A stretch of DNA of 64,000 nt from Paenibacillus sp. J23TS9 (GCF_018403225.1 NZ_BOSG01000001.1:248001-312000), one strand, 5' to 3'. Counted from the stretch's first letter, positions 1 to 10,285 are shown. Numbers and translations are program-made. The notes: generated by a model from the letters alone, not told the origin.

Positions 1-1034
1 GAATCCGCAAGCTGAAGGATCCTTCCTATTTACTGGCTGATGCCGTGACATCGCATGAAAAGGGCAGCAATGAGGTGTTTGAGGGTCTTCTGCTCAGACA
101 GCTGCCATTGTATCCACATGATACGCCCATTCTTGAAGATACACGGATTCTCATCCTGCATGATGCGCTTGAGCCTGAAAGCCTGGATGAGGAAGTGTTG
201 ACGACTGAAGCCGGCTTTGCCCGATATATGGAACTGCGTGAGCGGTTTACCCGCGATTTGCATGTGTTGGCTGATCTCGGTATTGGTTTGATTTTGCTGG
301 AAAAAGGGATTCATCCGGATGCAGAACAGTTCTGCATGGATCATGGAATCATGGTCATTCCAAGAGTAAGCCGGAATGACCTGGCACGCGTCAGCTCAAT
401 GACCGGTGCCGTTCCGCTGCGGCGGACGGCGTTACATAAAGAGCGGGAGTCACTTGGAAGACTGCTCGGTTTTTCTCCTTGGGCATGCTATGATGAAACA
501 TTAGAGCGTGTCCGGATCAGGAGCGGCGGACAAAAGGAGGAGCCTTTTGTGACGCTCATTGTTGGTGCCAGCACCGCTGAAGTGGTCGGTGAATCAGCCC
601 GGATCGCGGCTGACGCAGCTTCTGCACTTCAGGCAGCGATTGCAGGAGGTATCCTCCCCGGCGGCGGCACCGCTGAGCTTGCCGTTTCCTATGAGCTGGA
701 GCGGCAGCGTGAAGCTGTGAAAGGGATGGAGGCTTTTGGCATTGCAGCTGTTGCTGCAGCCCTACGTAAACCGATGTCCCAAATCCTGCTGAACGCAGGC
801 TACAATCCGCTTGAGAAGATGGAAGAGGCACGTGCCGCGCAGCTGACAGAGAATTGTGACGGCATGGGAGTGGACTGCGATTCCGGCCTTGTGATCCACT
901 ACGAGGAGAAGGGCATTGTTGATCCCGCTTTGGTCAAAATTCACGGCCTGCAGACGGCTGGTGAGGTTGCTGCGGCAGTACTGCGCATTCATAATGTTAT
1001 TAAGATGAGAAGCGCACATGGGTATGAGGAATGA
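1..1034 (+). CDS. TCP-1/cpn60-type (group III) chaperonin, 5' end outside window
   Basis: The reading frame is open from base 3, so the gene is cut by the window edge; the GTG at 45 is internal, not a start. About 343 C-terminal residues are visible. The C-terminal half has the equatorial-domain signatures of archaeal-type (group II/III) chaperonins, not GroEL: a PGGGTAE motif, then GYNPLEKM, a GVDCDSG motif, and a tail resembling the thermosome ending (TAGEVAAAVLRIHNVI). The earlier part resembles an apical/intermediate domain. Expected role is ATP-dependent protein folding in the cytoplasm. It lies about 60 bp upstream of grpE, which matches the known placement of bacterial group III chaperonins in dnaK operons. 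hrcA is probably just upstream, but this cannot be seen. Confidence 0.85.
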   Translation, partial: IRKLKDPSYLLADAVTSHEKGSNEVFEGLLLRQLPLYPHDTPILEDTRILILHDALEPESLDEEVLTTEAGFARYMELRERFTRDLHVLADLGIGLILLEKGIHPDAEQFCMDHGIMVIPRVSRNDLARVSSMTGAVPLRRTALHKERESLGRLLGFSPWACYDETLERVRIRSGGQKEEPFVTLIVGASTAEVVGESARIAADAASALQAAIAGGILPGGGTAELAVSYELERQREAVKGMEAFGIAAVAAALRKPMSQILLNAGYNPLEKMEEARAAQLTENCDGMGVDCDSGLVIHYEEKGIVDPALVKIHGLQTAGEVAAAVLRIHNVIKMRSAHGYEE

Positions 1035-1097
1035 CATGAAATGAAGCGAAAGTTTGGCACAAAAAGATATAGAGCATATTAAGGAGGTGAAGACATC

Positions 1098-1697
1098 TTG
1101 AAAGAAAACCAAAACTATCAAGAACATGAAAACGAATTGAATGAAACCAGCGAGGATACTTCGGTGGAAAATGAAAACACAGCTGCTCAAGCAGATGCTT
1201 CTTCTACAGAAGAGGGAAATGTGGAGGTATTGGATTCCGCACATCTTCAAAATGAGGTTGAACGCCTGCAGACGCTGGCTGATGATTACCAGCAGCGAGC
1301 ACTGCGGACTCAAGCGGATTTTGATAACTTCCGTAAACGGACCCAGAAGGAGAAAGAAGACTTTGCAAAATATGCATCGTCCAAGCTGATTACGGAGCTG
1401 CTCCCTATTATTGATAATTTCGGGCGGGCCATTACCGCTGCAGGTGACATTGCAGACAGTGATTCCTTCGCGAAAGGCGTTGGCATGATCTTCCGTCAGC
1501 TCGAAGGCGTTCTGAAAGCCGAGGGTCTGGAGCCGATGGAAACGGTTGGACAGCCGTTTAATCCAGAATTCCATCAAGCCATCATGCAGGTGGAAAGCGA
1601 TGAATATGAAGAAGGCATCGTTGTTGAGGAAGTGCAAAAAGGCTACATTCTCAAAGACAGAGTGTTACGCCCGGCAATGGTTAAAGTCAGCATGTAA
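1098..1697 (+). CDS. grpE: Nucleotide exchange factor GrpE
   Basis: GrpE releases ADP from DnaK in the cytoplasmic Hsp70 cycle. The 199-residue protein has an acidic, disordered N-terminus (about 1-45), a long helical coiled-coil segment containing RTQADFDNFRKRTQKEKE, and the C-terminal beta domain ending in the typical VLRPAMVKVS. The start is a TTG seven bases after a very strong AAGGAGGTGA site at 1081-1090; no better ATG fits. The length is normal for Firmicutes. It is second in the visible operon and is followed 58 bp later by dnaK. Confidence 0.97.
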   Translation: MKENQNYQEHENELNETSEDTSVENENTAAQADASSTEEGNVEVLDSAHLQNEVERLQTLADDYQQRALRTQADFDNFRKRTQKEKEDFAKYASSKLITELLPIIDNFGRAITAAGDIADSDSFAKGVGMIFRQLEGVLKAEGLEPMETVGQPFNPEFHQAIMQVESDEYEEGIVVEEVQKGYILKDRVLRPAMVKVSM

Positions 1698-1740
1698 TTT
1701 CATGGCTGTTTAAATATATGAAAATATTCATTTATTCTGA

Positions 1741-3603
<1,863 letters not shown>

Positions 3604-3624
3604 CCTATAGAAAGTTATGTTCAG

Positions 3625-3676
3625 GAAGGGAAGGTCAAAGCCGGGGCATCCCGCTGCTTTGGCTTTCCTTTTTCCA
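3625..3676 (+). terminator. Hairpin with T-run between dnaK and dnaJ
   Basis: GTCAAAGC pairs with GCTTTGGC, extended outward by GGAAG/CTTTCC, and is followed by five T residues. It sits inside the 112-bp dnaK-dnaJ gap, so it probably reduces read-through and lowers DnaJ relative to DnaK, as a partial terminator or processing site. Confidence 0.65.
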
Positions 3677-3715
3677 TGAGCGGCATATTCTAAAGGAAAC
3701 AACGGGGGTGGAAGA

Positions 3716-4837
3716 GTGGCTGATAAGCGTGATTACTATGAGGTACTGGGCGTAGGCAAGGACGCTTCCGATGAAGATATTAAAAAGGCATACCGCAAGC
3801 TTGCCCGGCAGTATCATCCGGACGTCAACAAAGCGGATGACGCGGAAACCAAGTTTAAAGAAGTTAAGGAAGCTTATGATGTGCTCAGCGACGGCCAGAA
3901 GCGCTCCACTTATGACCAATACGGTCATATTGATCCGAACCAGGGTATGGGCGGAGGATTCCAGGGTGGTGACTTCGGCGGCTTTGGCGATATATTTGAT
4001 ATGTTTTTCGGAGGTGGCGGCGGACGCCGCGATCCAAATGCACCGCAGCGGGGGAATGACCTGCAGTATACGATGACGATCGAATTTAAAGAGGCTGTGT
4101 TCGGAAAAGAAACGGATATTACGATTCCGCGTACCGAAAACTGTGACACTTGTCATGGATCAGGCGCTAAACCGGGCACGAAGCCGCAAACATGTTCCGT
4201 ATGTAACGGTTCAGGCCAGCAGGAAGTAGTTCAAAATACGCCGTTTGGCCGTATGGTGAACCGTCGCAGCTGCTCGAACTGTAATGGAACCGGCCAGATC
4301 ATCAAGGATAAATGTCCAACTTGCCACGGCAACGGCAAGGTGAAGAAGCAGCGCAAGATTCATGTCAAAATTCCTGCGGGTGTCGATGACGGAGCCCAGC
4401 TCCGCATGACCGGCGAGGGTGAAGGCGGCTTGCGCGGCGGCCCTTCGGGAGATTTGTATATCGTAATCCGCGTGAAATCCCATGATTTCTTTGAGCGTGA
4501 AGGCGATGATATTTACTGCGAAATTCCGTTGACATTTGCACAGGCGGCTCTCGGGGATGAGATTGAAATCCCGACGCTTACTGAAAAAGTAAAGCTCAAA
4601 ATTCCTGCGGGTACCCAGACCGGAACCTATTTCCGTCTGAAGGGCAAAGGCGTTCCTCGCCTGCGCGGCATCGGACAGGGGGATCAGCATGTGAAGGTCG
4701 TTATCGTGACGCCAAGCAAGCTGAGCGATGAGCAAAAAGACCTGCTGCGTCAGTTTGCCTCGATGGATGGAGAGCAGACGCATGAGCATGAGCAATCCTT
4801 TTTTGACCGGATGAAGCGTGCTTTCCGCGGAGACTGA
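3716..4837 (+). CDS. dnaJ: Chaperone protein DnaJ (Hsp40)
   Basis: Co-chaperone that delivers clients to DnaK and stimulates its ATPase. The 373-residue protein carries a J domain with HPD at 34-36, a Gly/Phe-rich linker (about 75-110), and four zinc-binding CxxCxGxG repeats between residues 143 and 207 ([32 protein letters not shown]), followed by the C-terminal substrate-binding domains. All elements of a type I DnaJ are present. The start is GTG after GGGGGTGGAAGA. A terminator follows it. Confidence 0.99.
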   Translation: MADKRDYYEVLGVGKDASDEDIKKAYRKLARQYHPDVNKADDAETKFKEVKEAYDVLSDGQKRSTYDQYGHIDPNQGMGGGFQGGDFGGFGDIFDMFFGGGGGRRDPNAPQRGNDLQYTMTIEFKEAVFGKETDITIPRTENCDTCHGSGAKPGTKPQTCSVCNGSGQQEVVQNTPFGRMVNRRSCSNCNGTGQIIKDKCPTCHGNGKVKKQRKIHVKIPAGVDDGAQLRMTGEGEGGLRGGPSGDLYIVIRVKSHDFFEREGDDIYCEIPLTFAQAALGDEIEIPTLTEKVKLKIPAGTQTGTYFRLKGKGVPRLRGIGQGDQHVKVVIVTPSKLSDEQKDLLRQFASMDGEQTHEHEQSFFDRMKRAFRGD

Positions 4838-4867
4838 TTAAGCAAAATATATAACGGTTATTACATG

Positions 4868-4894
4868 AAGCCGGCCTATAGGGTCGGCTTTTTT
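4868..4894 (+). terminator. Intrinsic terminator after dnaJ
   Basis: AAGCCGGCC and GGTCGGCTT form a stem with a short TATA loop, followed by TTTT. It separates the chaperone genes from the downstream small genes. Confidence 0.8.
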
Positions 4895-5040
4895 GTTTTT
4901 TATTTTCAAGTAAATGTTTCAAGTTCACTTCAGAACGCATATTCAATTCAGCTTCAGCAGAACCTAATCCCAGGCGAATGCAGGCCTACGAACCATTATG
5001 TATGGGTATGCAACCAGACTCTTTATACAAGCAGGTGAAC

Positions 5041-5415
5041 ATGTTGAGTGAAAAAAATATTCTTGCCTACTTCAAAAGCCCGGAGGAGGCCGAAAGTGCG
5101 GCCAAGAAGCTGCAGGTCTTGCGCGTGGACGACATGTCGATCAACCGCTTTAGCCGTTATCCCGGAACCGGCATGTATGGAGCCGTGAAGCCCTTTGCCG
5201 GAGATATGGTCAGCCTGTCAGCGGCAATTTATGGAACCTCGCTAAGCGGTGACTCTTCCGCGATCCTGGCGGCTGCCGACCCATCGGCGAGCGGCATGAG
5301 CGATGGAGGTCAAGGGGGACCGACGGGAAGGGATATTTTGCTGACGATAGTCGTTGAGGAAGATTCCTTTGACAAGGCTATGCGGATCGTTGAAGATGCG
5401 GGCGGCATGGTGTAA
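5041..5415 (+). CDS. Hypothetical protein (about 124 aa)
   Basis: I do not recognise a named family. The N-terminal 40 residues (SEKNILAYFKSPEEAESAAKKL) look like a small alpha/beta domain of the kind found in YflT-like stress proteins. The middle is Gly/Ser/Ala-rich and probably flexible, and the C-terminus (DILLTIVVEEDSFDKAMRIVEDAGG) looks like a second beta-alpha unit. The ATG at 5041 is chosen because GCAGGTGA lies just upstream; the earlier ATG at 4978 has a poorer site and non-conserved-looking sequence. It lies between dnaJ and prmA, where B. subtilis has no gene. Confidence 0.7.
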   Translation: MLSEKNILAYFKSPEEAESAAKKLQVLRVDDMSINRFSRYPGTGMYGAVKPFAGDMVSLSAAIYGTSLSGDSSAILAAADPSASGMSDGGQGGPTGRDILLTIVVEEDSFDKAMRIVEDAGGMV

Positions 5416-5472
5416 CAGCGGGATAAACGTATGACAAACATGCTGCTACAAAATCGGAAGAGGGTGCTGAAC

Positions 5473-5673
5473 ATGGCAAGCCGTGATAAAAAGGGACGTA
5501 TTATGAGTAAGACGGAGAAGATCAAGAAGCTTATGTCCATGAAAAATGAGGACGTGGAATTCTCCGGCGTTTTGGCTGACCACGAGGATGTGGAAGCCCT
5601 ACGCCGAAGTGAAGCCGCCGATGAGCGGCAGCTGCGCCAGATGGATGACGACAGCTGGAATATAAAGCCCTAA
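5473..5673 (+). CDS. Small hypothetical protein (66 aa), highly charged
   Basis: Unrecognised small cytoplasmic protein, rich in Lys/Arg at the N-terminus and Asp/Glu at the C-terminus (QLRQMDDDSWNIKP). The ATG at 5473 is preferred because GAGGGTG lies about nine bases upstream; an in-frame ATG at 5431 has no clear ribosome site. No transmembrane segment or cysteine motif is present. It follows the 124-residue unknown gene by 57 bp, is followed directly by a terminator, and is probably cotranscribed with that gene. Confidence 0.6.
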   Translation: MASRDKKGRIMSKTEKIKKLMSMKNEDVEFSGVLADHEDVEALRRSEAADERQLRQMDDDSWNIKP

Positions 5674-5698
5674 TCCCAAGAAATGACCAAAATGATCG

Positions 5699-5733
5699 AA
5701 ACCGCGAAGCCTAAGGGCCGATGCGGTTTTTTG
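5699..5733 (+). terminator. Intrinsic terminator before prmA
   Basis: AAACCGC pairs with GCGGTTT across a loop that can itself form GGCC pairing, followed by a T-run. It isolates prmA and the downstream genes from the dnaJ region. Confidence 0.75.
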
Positions 5734-5748
5734 TTATTAGTTAAAATT

Positions 5749-5778
5749 TTGTACTCAGCTGCCTATGTATAGTACAAT
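5749..5778 (+). promoter_or_regulatory. Probable SigA promoter of prmA operon
   Basis: TTGTAC at 5749-5754 and TACAAT at 5773-5778 are separated by 18 bp, downstream of a terminator and 39 bp upstream of the prmA start. This would let prmA and following genes be expressed without heat shock. Confidence 0.5.
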
Positions 5779-5817
5779 AAAACCTATGCACAAGGTTGAG
5801 GAGGAAGATGTAAAAAG

Positions 5818-6789
5818 ATGTTATGGCATGAGTTAACAATACATACCACGGAGGAAGCCGTGGAGATGATTTCCAACTTCCTGCATGAAGCAGGAGCAGG
5901 CGGGGTATCAATAGAGGAATCCGGCACTTTGAATAAGAAGCGCGACACAACATACGGTGAGCTGTATGATCTGCCGTTGAATGATATACCCGAAGGGCAT
6001 GCTGAAATCAAAGGATATTTCTCGGAGGAGTCTTCAGTAGAGGACATTCTTGAAGAAGTGAAGCATAGAATCGAAGAGCTGCGCGATTTCCAGATTGATC
6101 CGGGTGAGGTCCGCTATGAGTTCAGAACGGTTAATGAGGATGAGTGGGCTACAGCTTGGAAGCAGTACTTTAAACCGCTTCGAGTTTCTGAAAGCTTGAC
6201 CATCAAGCCGACCTGGGAAGAGTACACACCGGAAAGCGAGTCTGAAAAGATTATTGAAATTGATCCGGGTATGGCCTTCGGTACAGGAACCCATCCTACA
6301 ACTTCGCTTTGTCTGCGTACGCTTGAGAAGGTGGTTAAGGGTGGCGAGGAAATTATTGATGTGGGAACGGGATCCGGAATTCTGGCGATCGGCGCTGTTT
6401 TGCTTGGAGCGAAGCATGTGCTTGCACTGGATCTTGATCCGGTGGCGGTATCCATTGCCAAGGAAAACGTGGCGCTAAACCAAATGGATTCGCGAATTAC
6501 GGTGAAGGAAAGTGACTTGTTGTCTTTATTGGACGGCAGCGGCAATGTAGATCTAGGGATTAAACTACCTGTTAAAATCGTAGTTGCCAATATTTTGGCA
6601 GAAGTTATATTGCTTTTCGTAGATGATGTATATCAGGCACTGGAGCCGGGTGGTGTGTACATCGCATCCGGTATTTATAAAAATAAAGAAGAAATCGTAC
6701 AGCAGGCACTTGAGGATTCCGGTTTTGACATAGAGGATATTAACCGTGATGAGGACTGGGTCGCATTTGTAGCTAGAAAGAGGTCATAA
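5818..6789 (+). CDS. prmA: Ribosomal protein L11 methyltransferase PrmA
   Basis: SAM-dependent enzyme that trimethylates lysines of ribosomal protein L11. The 323-residue protein begins with the typical PrmA N-terminal substrate domain, continues through TAWKQYFKP and the GMAFGTGTHPTT signature, and has the SAM motif DVGTGSG at 181-187 and a catalytic-loop-like VVANILAEVI segment. The ATG at 5818 follows GAGGAGGAAGA. In B. subtilis the orthologue (yqeT) follows dnaJ directly; here two small genes and a terminator intervene. Confidence 0.97.
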   Translation: MLWHELTIHTTEEAVEMISNFLHEAGAGGVSIEESGTLNKKRDTTYGELYDLPLNDIPEGHAEIKGYFSEESSVEDILEEVKHRIEELRDFQIDPGEVRYEFRTVNEDEWATAWKQYFKPLRVSESLTIKPTWEEYTPESESEKIIEIDPGMAFGTGTHPTTSLCLRTLEKVVKGGEEIIDVGTGSGILAIGAVLLGAKHVLALDLDPVAVSIAKENVALNQMDSRITVKESDLLSLLDGSGNVDLGIKLPVKIVVANILAEVILLFVDDVYQALEPGGVYIASGIYKNKEEIVQQALEDSGFDIEDINRDEDWVAFVARKRS

Positions 6790-7470
6790 ATGGATTTCCT
6801 AAACAGAATACTCAGTGTTCCGCTGGAGCAGCTTCCATTCTACCTGGTGGTGTTGGTCGTTGCGTTCACGGTACATGAATTTTCGCATGCTTATTTTGCC
6901 AATAAATTCGGAGATCCGACGGCAAAGCTGTTGGGCCGGGTTACTTTGAATCCTGCGGTCCATTTTGACCTGCTGGGAATCATTTTGCTCCTGATTGCAG
7001 GCTTCGGCTGGGCTAGACCGGTTCCAGTCAACCGTGATAATTTCAAAAGTCCGCGGCTGATGGGGGTTGTTGTTTCTGCTGCCGGCCCGCTGAGCAACTT
7101 TTTCCTTGCGATTATCGGAACTTTTATATATGCGGTTCTGATCAGTACCGGAGCTTTGGCTTCCATCTCCAATGCAAAGGTGATTGAGGCGATTATCATC
7201 TTCTTCCAGCTGTTTGGAATGATGAACTTCTTTCTCTTTTTGTTTAATCTGATACCTCTGCCGCCTTTGGACGGTTATCGGATTCTGGAAGATTTGGTTC
7301 CGCGTCAGGTGAGAGCCAAACTGCAGCAGTTTGAGCAGTGGTCCGTTTTTATTTTCTTGCTGATCCTATTCATTCCTACGGTGCGTCAGTATACGATCAC
7401 GCCGATCTATAATCTGGCTTATAATTTGTATTTTCATTTCATGCAGGTCTTTATGCATATTTTGTCTTAG
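6790..7470 (+). CDS. Site-2 protease family (M50) membrane metalloprotease
   Basis: Membrane zinc protease of the S2P clan that cleaves substrates within the membrane. The 226-residue protein has HEFSH at 29-33 inside the first membrane helix, a conserved N/PPLDG-type motif (PLPPLDGYRIL) supplying the third zinc ligand, and about five hydrophobic segments. It belongs to the short YwhC-like subgroup without a PDZ domain. It starts immediately after the prmA stop, so translation is probably coupled. Its substrate is unknown. Its insertion between prmA and rsmE is not seen in the B. subtilis operon. Confidence 0.92.
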   Translation: MDFLNRILSVPLEQLPFYLVVLVVAFTVHEFSHAYFANKFGDPTAKLLGRVTLNPAVHFDLLGIILLLIAGFGWARPVPVNRDNFKSPRLMGVVVSAAGPLSNFFLAIIGTFIYAVLISTGALASISNAKVIEAIIIFFQLFGMMNFFLFLFNLIPLPPLDGYRILEDLVPRQVRAKLQQFEQWSVFIFLLILFIPTVRQYTITPIYNLAYNLYFHFMQVFMHILS

Positions 7471-7566
7471 TCCGGTTGTATACAACTGTTAAACATGTAC
7501 TGGTCATATCCTGGGCAAATGTTGTATGATGAAGCTTGTGATTTTTAATATAGGAAGTTGATGAAC

Positions 7567-8331
7567 ATGCAGCGGTATTTCGTATCTCCAGATCAATTCA
7601 AAGAGAGTACAGTAGATATTTCCGGTGAGGATGCACGTCATATCTCCAGGGTCATGCGCGGTAAGAACGGGGATAAGCTGATTGTCAGCGATGGTATTTC
7701 CCGTGAAGCGCTTGTTGAGATTACAGCCATTGATTCGGGTGTGGTCACCGCCGCCGTCTTGGAACACCTGGAAATGACACATGAGCCTGCCGTAAAGGTA
7801 ACGGTTGCCCAAAGCTTGCCCAAAGGGGATAAGATGGAAACCGTCATTCAAAAATGCACTGAAATAGGCGCGATTTCTTTCGTTCCATTTATTTCTGAGC
7901 GCACGATCGTTCAGTACGATGCCAAAAAGGAATCTAAACGTCTCGAACGCTGGAACAAAATCGCGAAAGAAGCAGCTGAGCAGAGCCACCGGAACACGGT
8001 TCCGGAAGTGACCCAGCCACTCACGTGGAAGCAGCTTTTACCAACGTTTAAAAACTATGACGCCGTTTATTTTTGCTATGAAAAGGAAGAGGGTCTGCAG
8101 CTGCGCGATGCGCTAAGACCATTCATGCAAGATTTGCCGACAGACCATGCGCCGGGTGTTCTGCTCCTTGTGGGTCCCGAAGGCGGATTCAGTGAAGAAG
8201 AATGCCGGCAGGCGGAAGAAGCTGGAGCCGCGAGTACAGGGCTCGGCAGGCGAATCCTGCGATGTGAGACAGCGGGAATGGTTGCCCTTGCATGCATACT
8301 TTATGAATCCGGAGAAATGGGAGGAGTTTGA
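7567..8331 (+). CDS. rsmE: 16S rRNA m3U1498 methyltransferase RsmE
   Basis: SPOUT-fold enzyme that methylates N3 of U1498 in 16S rRNA using SAM. The N-terminal PUA-like part starts MQRYFVS, typical of the family; the knotted SAM site contains GPEGG at 203-207 and the C-terminal LGRRILRCETA motif. ATG 7567 is chosen because AGGAAG at 7552-7557 is correctly spaced and MQRYF is the usual family start; TTG 7558 and ATG 7561 are possible alternatives. It corresponds to yqeU of the B. subtilis dnaK operon. Confidence 0.96.
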   Translation: MQRYFVSPDQFKESTVDISGEDARHISRVMRGKNGDKLIVSDGISREALVEITAIDSGVVTAAVLEHLEMTHEPAVKVTVAQSLPKGDKMETVIQKCTEIGAISFVPFISERTIVQYDAKKESKRLERWNKIAKEAAEQSHRNTVPEVTQPLTWKQLLPTFKNYDAVYFCYEKEEGLQLRDALRPFMQDLPTDHAPGVLLLVGPEGGFSEEECRQAEEAGAASTGLGRRILRCETAGMVALACILYESGEMGGV

Positions 8332-8333
8332 AA

Positions 8334-9674
8334 ATGCCATCCGTTGCATTTTATACATTGGGTTGCAAAGTGAATTTTTATGATACCGAAGCCATCTGGC
8401 AGTTGTTCAAAAAAGAAGGCTATGATCAGGTGGATTTCGAACAGACCGCAGATGTCTATTTGATTAATACTTGTACCGTTACGAATACCGGAGACAAGAA
8501 AAGCCGGCAGATTATCCGCCGTGCTGTCCGCCGAAATCCGGAGGCGATCATTGCGGTTACCGGCTGCTATGCGCAGACATCCCCAGCTGAAATTATGGAT
8601 ATACCGGGTGTTGATCTTGTCATTGGCAACCAGGACCGCGATAAGATTATTCCGTTTGTGAATGAGATCCGGGAAAAACGTGAGCCCATTAACGCGGTGC
8701 GCAACATTATGAAAAACCGTGTATTTGAGGAAATGGATGTTCCTGATTTTGCGGATCGTACCCGCGCATTCCTGAAAATTCAGGACGGCTGCAACAATTT
8801 CTGTACGTTCTGCATTATCCCGTGGTCGCGCGGACTGTCCCGCAGCCGTGAATCGAAAAGCATTGTCACCCAGGCACACCAGCTTGTGGAGGCAGGTTAT
8901 AAGGAAATCGTATTGACAGGTATCCATACCGGCGGGTACGGAGATGATCTCGACAACTACCGTTTATCGGATCTGCTGTGGGATTTGGACAAGGTGGACG
9001 GGCTGGAGCGTATCCGTATCAGCTCTATCGAAGCCAGCCAAATTGATGAGAAAATGCTTGAAGTACTGAACCGCTCGTCTAAAATGTGCCGTCATCTGCA
9101 TATTCCGCTGCAAGCGGGAGATGACACCGTTTTGAAACGGATGCGCCGTAAATATACGACCGAGGAGTTCTATGGCAAGATGCAGCTGATTCGTCAGGCC
9201 ATGCCTGATGTGGGCATTACGACGGATGTTATTGTCGGATTTCCAGGTGAAACCGATGAAATGTTCCGCAACGGCTACGACCTGATGAAGGCAATTAATT
9301 TCTCTGAAATGCATGTCTTCCCTTATTCCCAGCGGAATGGCACACCTGCTTCGCGGATGCAGGATCAGATCCCTGAAGAGATCAAGCATGCACGCGTACG
9401 TGAGCTGATTGAACTGTCGGAGCAAATGCAGCTGGCATATGCCAAGAATTTCGTGGGTCAGGTTCTGGACGTCATTCCAGAGGGTACATCCAAAGGAACT
9501 CACGGCCCAGGCAAAATGCATGGCTTCAGCGACAACTATTTGCAGCTTATTTTTGATGGTTCCGAAGATCTCCAAGGCCAAATCTGCCGCGTGAAATTGA
9601 CCAAGGCAGGCGTAAATGAATGCGAAGGACAGCTGGTCCGGGTTCTTGACGGAGCTTCCGGCGCGGCGGTTTAA
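8334..9674 (+). CDS. mtaB: tRNA t6A37 methylthiotransferase MtaB
   Basis: Radical-SAM enzyme that converts t6A37 to ms2t6A37 in tRNAs. The 446-residue protein has the N-terminal UPF0004 domain with cysteines in LGCKVN, NTCTVT and VTGCYAQ (auxiliary 4Fe-4S cluster), the radical-SAM CNNFCTFC cluster with cysteines 153, 157 and 160, and a C-terminal TRAM-like domain. ATG 8334 is chosen because GAGGAG at 8321-8326 precedes it by seven bases; the TTG at 8328 would sit on the ribosome site. It begins two bases after the rsmE stop. It corresponds to yqeV, the last gene of the B. subtilis heat-shock operon. Confidence 0.96.
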   Translation: MPSVAFYTLGCKVNFYDTEAIWQLFKKEGYDQVDFEQTADVYLINTCTVTNTGDKKSRQIIRRAVRRNPEAIIAVTGCYAQTSPAEIMDIPGVDLVIGNQDRDKIIPFVNEIREKREPINAVRNIMKNRVFEEMDVPDFADRTRAFLKIQDGCNNFCTFCIIPWSRGLSRSRESKSIVTQAHQLVEAGYKEIVLTGIHTGGYGDDLDNYRLSDLLWDLDKVDGLERIRISSIEASQIDEKMLEVLNRSSKMCRHLHIPLQAGDDTVLKRMRRKYTTEEFYGKMQLIRQAMPDVGITTDVIVGFPGETDEMFRNGYDLMKAINFSEMHVFPYSQRNGTPASRMQDQIPEEIKHARVRELIELSEQMQLAYAKNFVGQVLDVIPEGTSKGTHGPGKMHGFSDNYLQLIFDGSEDLQGQICRVKLTKAGVNECEGQLVRVLDGASGAAV

Positions 9675-9759
9675 ATATAACTACTGGTTTATTTATAACT
9701 AAGGATATTGCATAAATGTAAACGAGCAGCCGAATCAAATTTTTGCAAAATTCTGATCA

Positions 9760-9806
9760 AACAAGGATTTCATTTCCCGTGCAACCAAGGAGGTGAAATC
9801 CTTGTT
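9760..9806 (+). repeat. 13-bp perfect inverted repeat upstream of the Nudix gene
   Basis: AACAAGGATTTCA (9760-9772) and TGAAATCCTTGTT (9794-9806) are exact reverse complements around a 21-base loop. The loop and 3' arm contain a consensus AAGGAGGTGAA ribosome site at 9786-9796 that does not serve the Nudix start. No T-run follows, so it is not an ordinary terminator; it could be a regulatory RNA hairpin or an operator. Confidence 0.7.
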
Positions 9807-9835
9807 GCAACTTGGAGTCACAAGGAGGAATCATC

Positions 9836-10267
9836 ATGGCCAGAAAAGAGATATCCGCAGGTGGGGTTGTGTTCCGCAAAGTGGAAGACCGTCTTGAGGT
9901 GCAGTTGATCATGGACCGTTACGGCAAAATATCACTCGCCAAAGGCAAGATGGAGCCTGGTGAGACAGTTGAAGAAACAGCGCTGCGTGAAATCGAGGAG
10001 GAAACAGGAATCGTCGGAAAGATCGTTGCTCCGGTGGACATTATAAAATATAAGTATATAAATCCAGTGCATGGCGAAGTGGACAAAGAGGTCCACTATT
10101 TTCTGGTTGAGGCCAAAAGTGGTTCATTGCGTCCGCAGGTGGAGGAGATCAGCAGTGTCTCCTGGTACGATCCGATGGAGGCGTGGGTTAAGCAGGAGCA
10201 GGGCGGATATGACAATAATGATGTCATCGTCCGTAAGGCCCTGATCCAGCTTGATATTCACGTATAG
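9836..10267 (+). CDS. Nudix hydrolase
   Basis: Pyrophosphohydrolase acting on nucleoside diphosphates linked to another moiety. The 143-residue protein has a complete Nudix box at 37-59, fitting Gx5Ex7REUxEExGU with metal-binding glutamates in REIEEE. The substrate cannot be told; the small size and DRYGKISLAKGKMEPGE context resemble diadenosine-polyphosphate or NTP-cleaning members. ATG 9836 is supported by AAGGAGG at 9822-9828; a TTG at 9812 is badly spaced. It converges on the Na/Pi symporter gene, 18 bp away. Confidence 0.92.
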   Translation: MARKEISAGGVVFRKVEDRLEVQLIMDRYGKISLAKGKMEPGETVEETALREIEEETGIVGKIVAPVDIIKYKYINPVHGEVDKEVHYFLVEAKSGSLRPQVEEISSVSWYDPMEAWVKQEQGGYDNNDVIVRKALIQLDIHV

Positions 10268-10285
10268 CCCGGTCTGATCGGGGAA

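Noticed and set aside
7476..7530. TTGTATACAA palindrome and TATGAT before rsmE as an operator/promoter
   Set aside because: The -35 element is weak and the palindrome is short; too little support.
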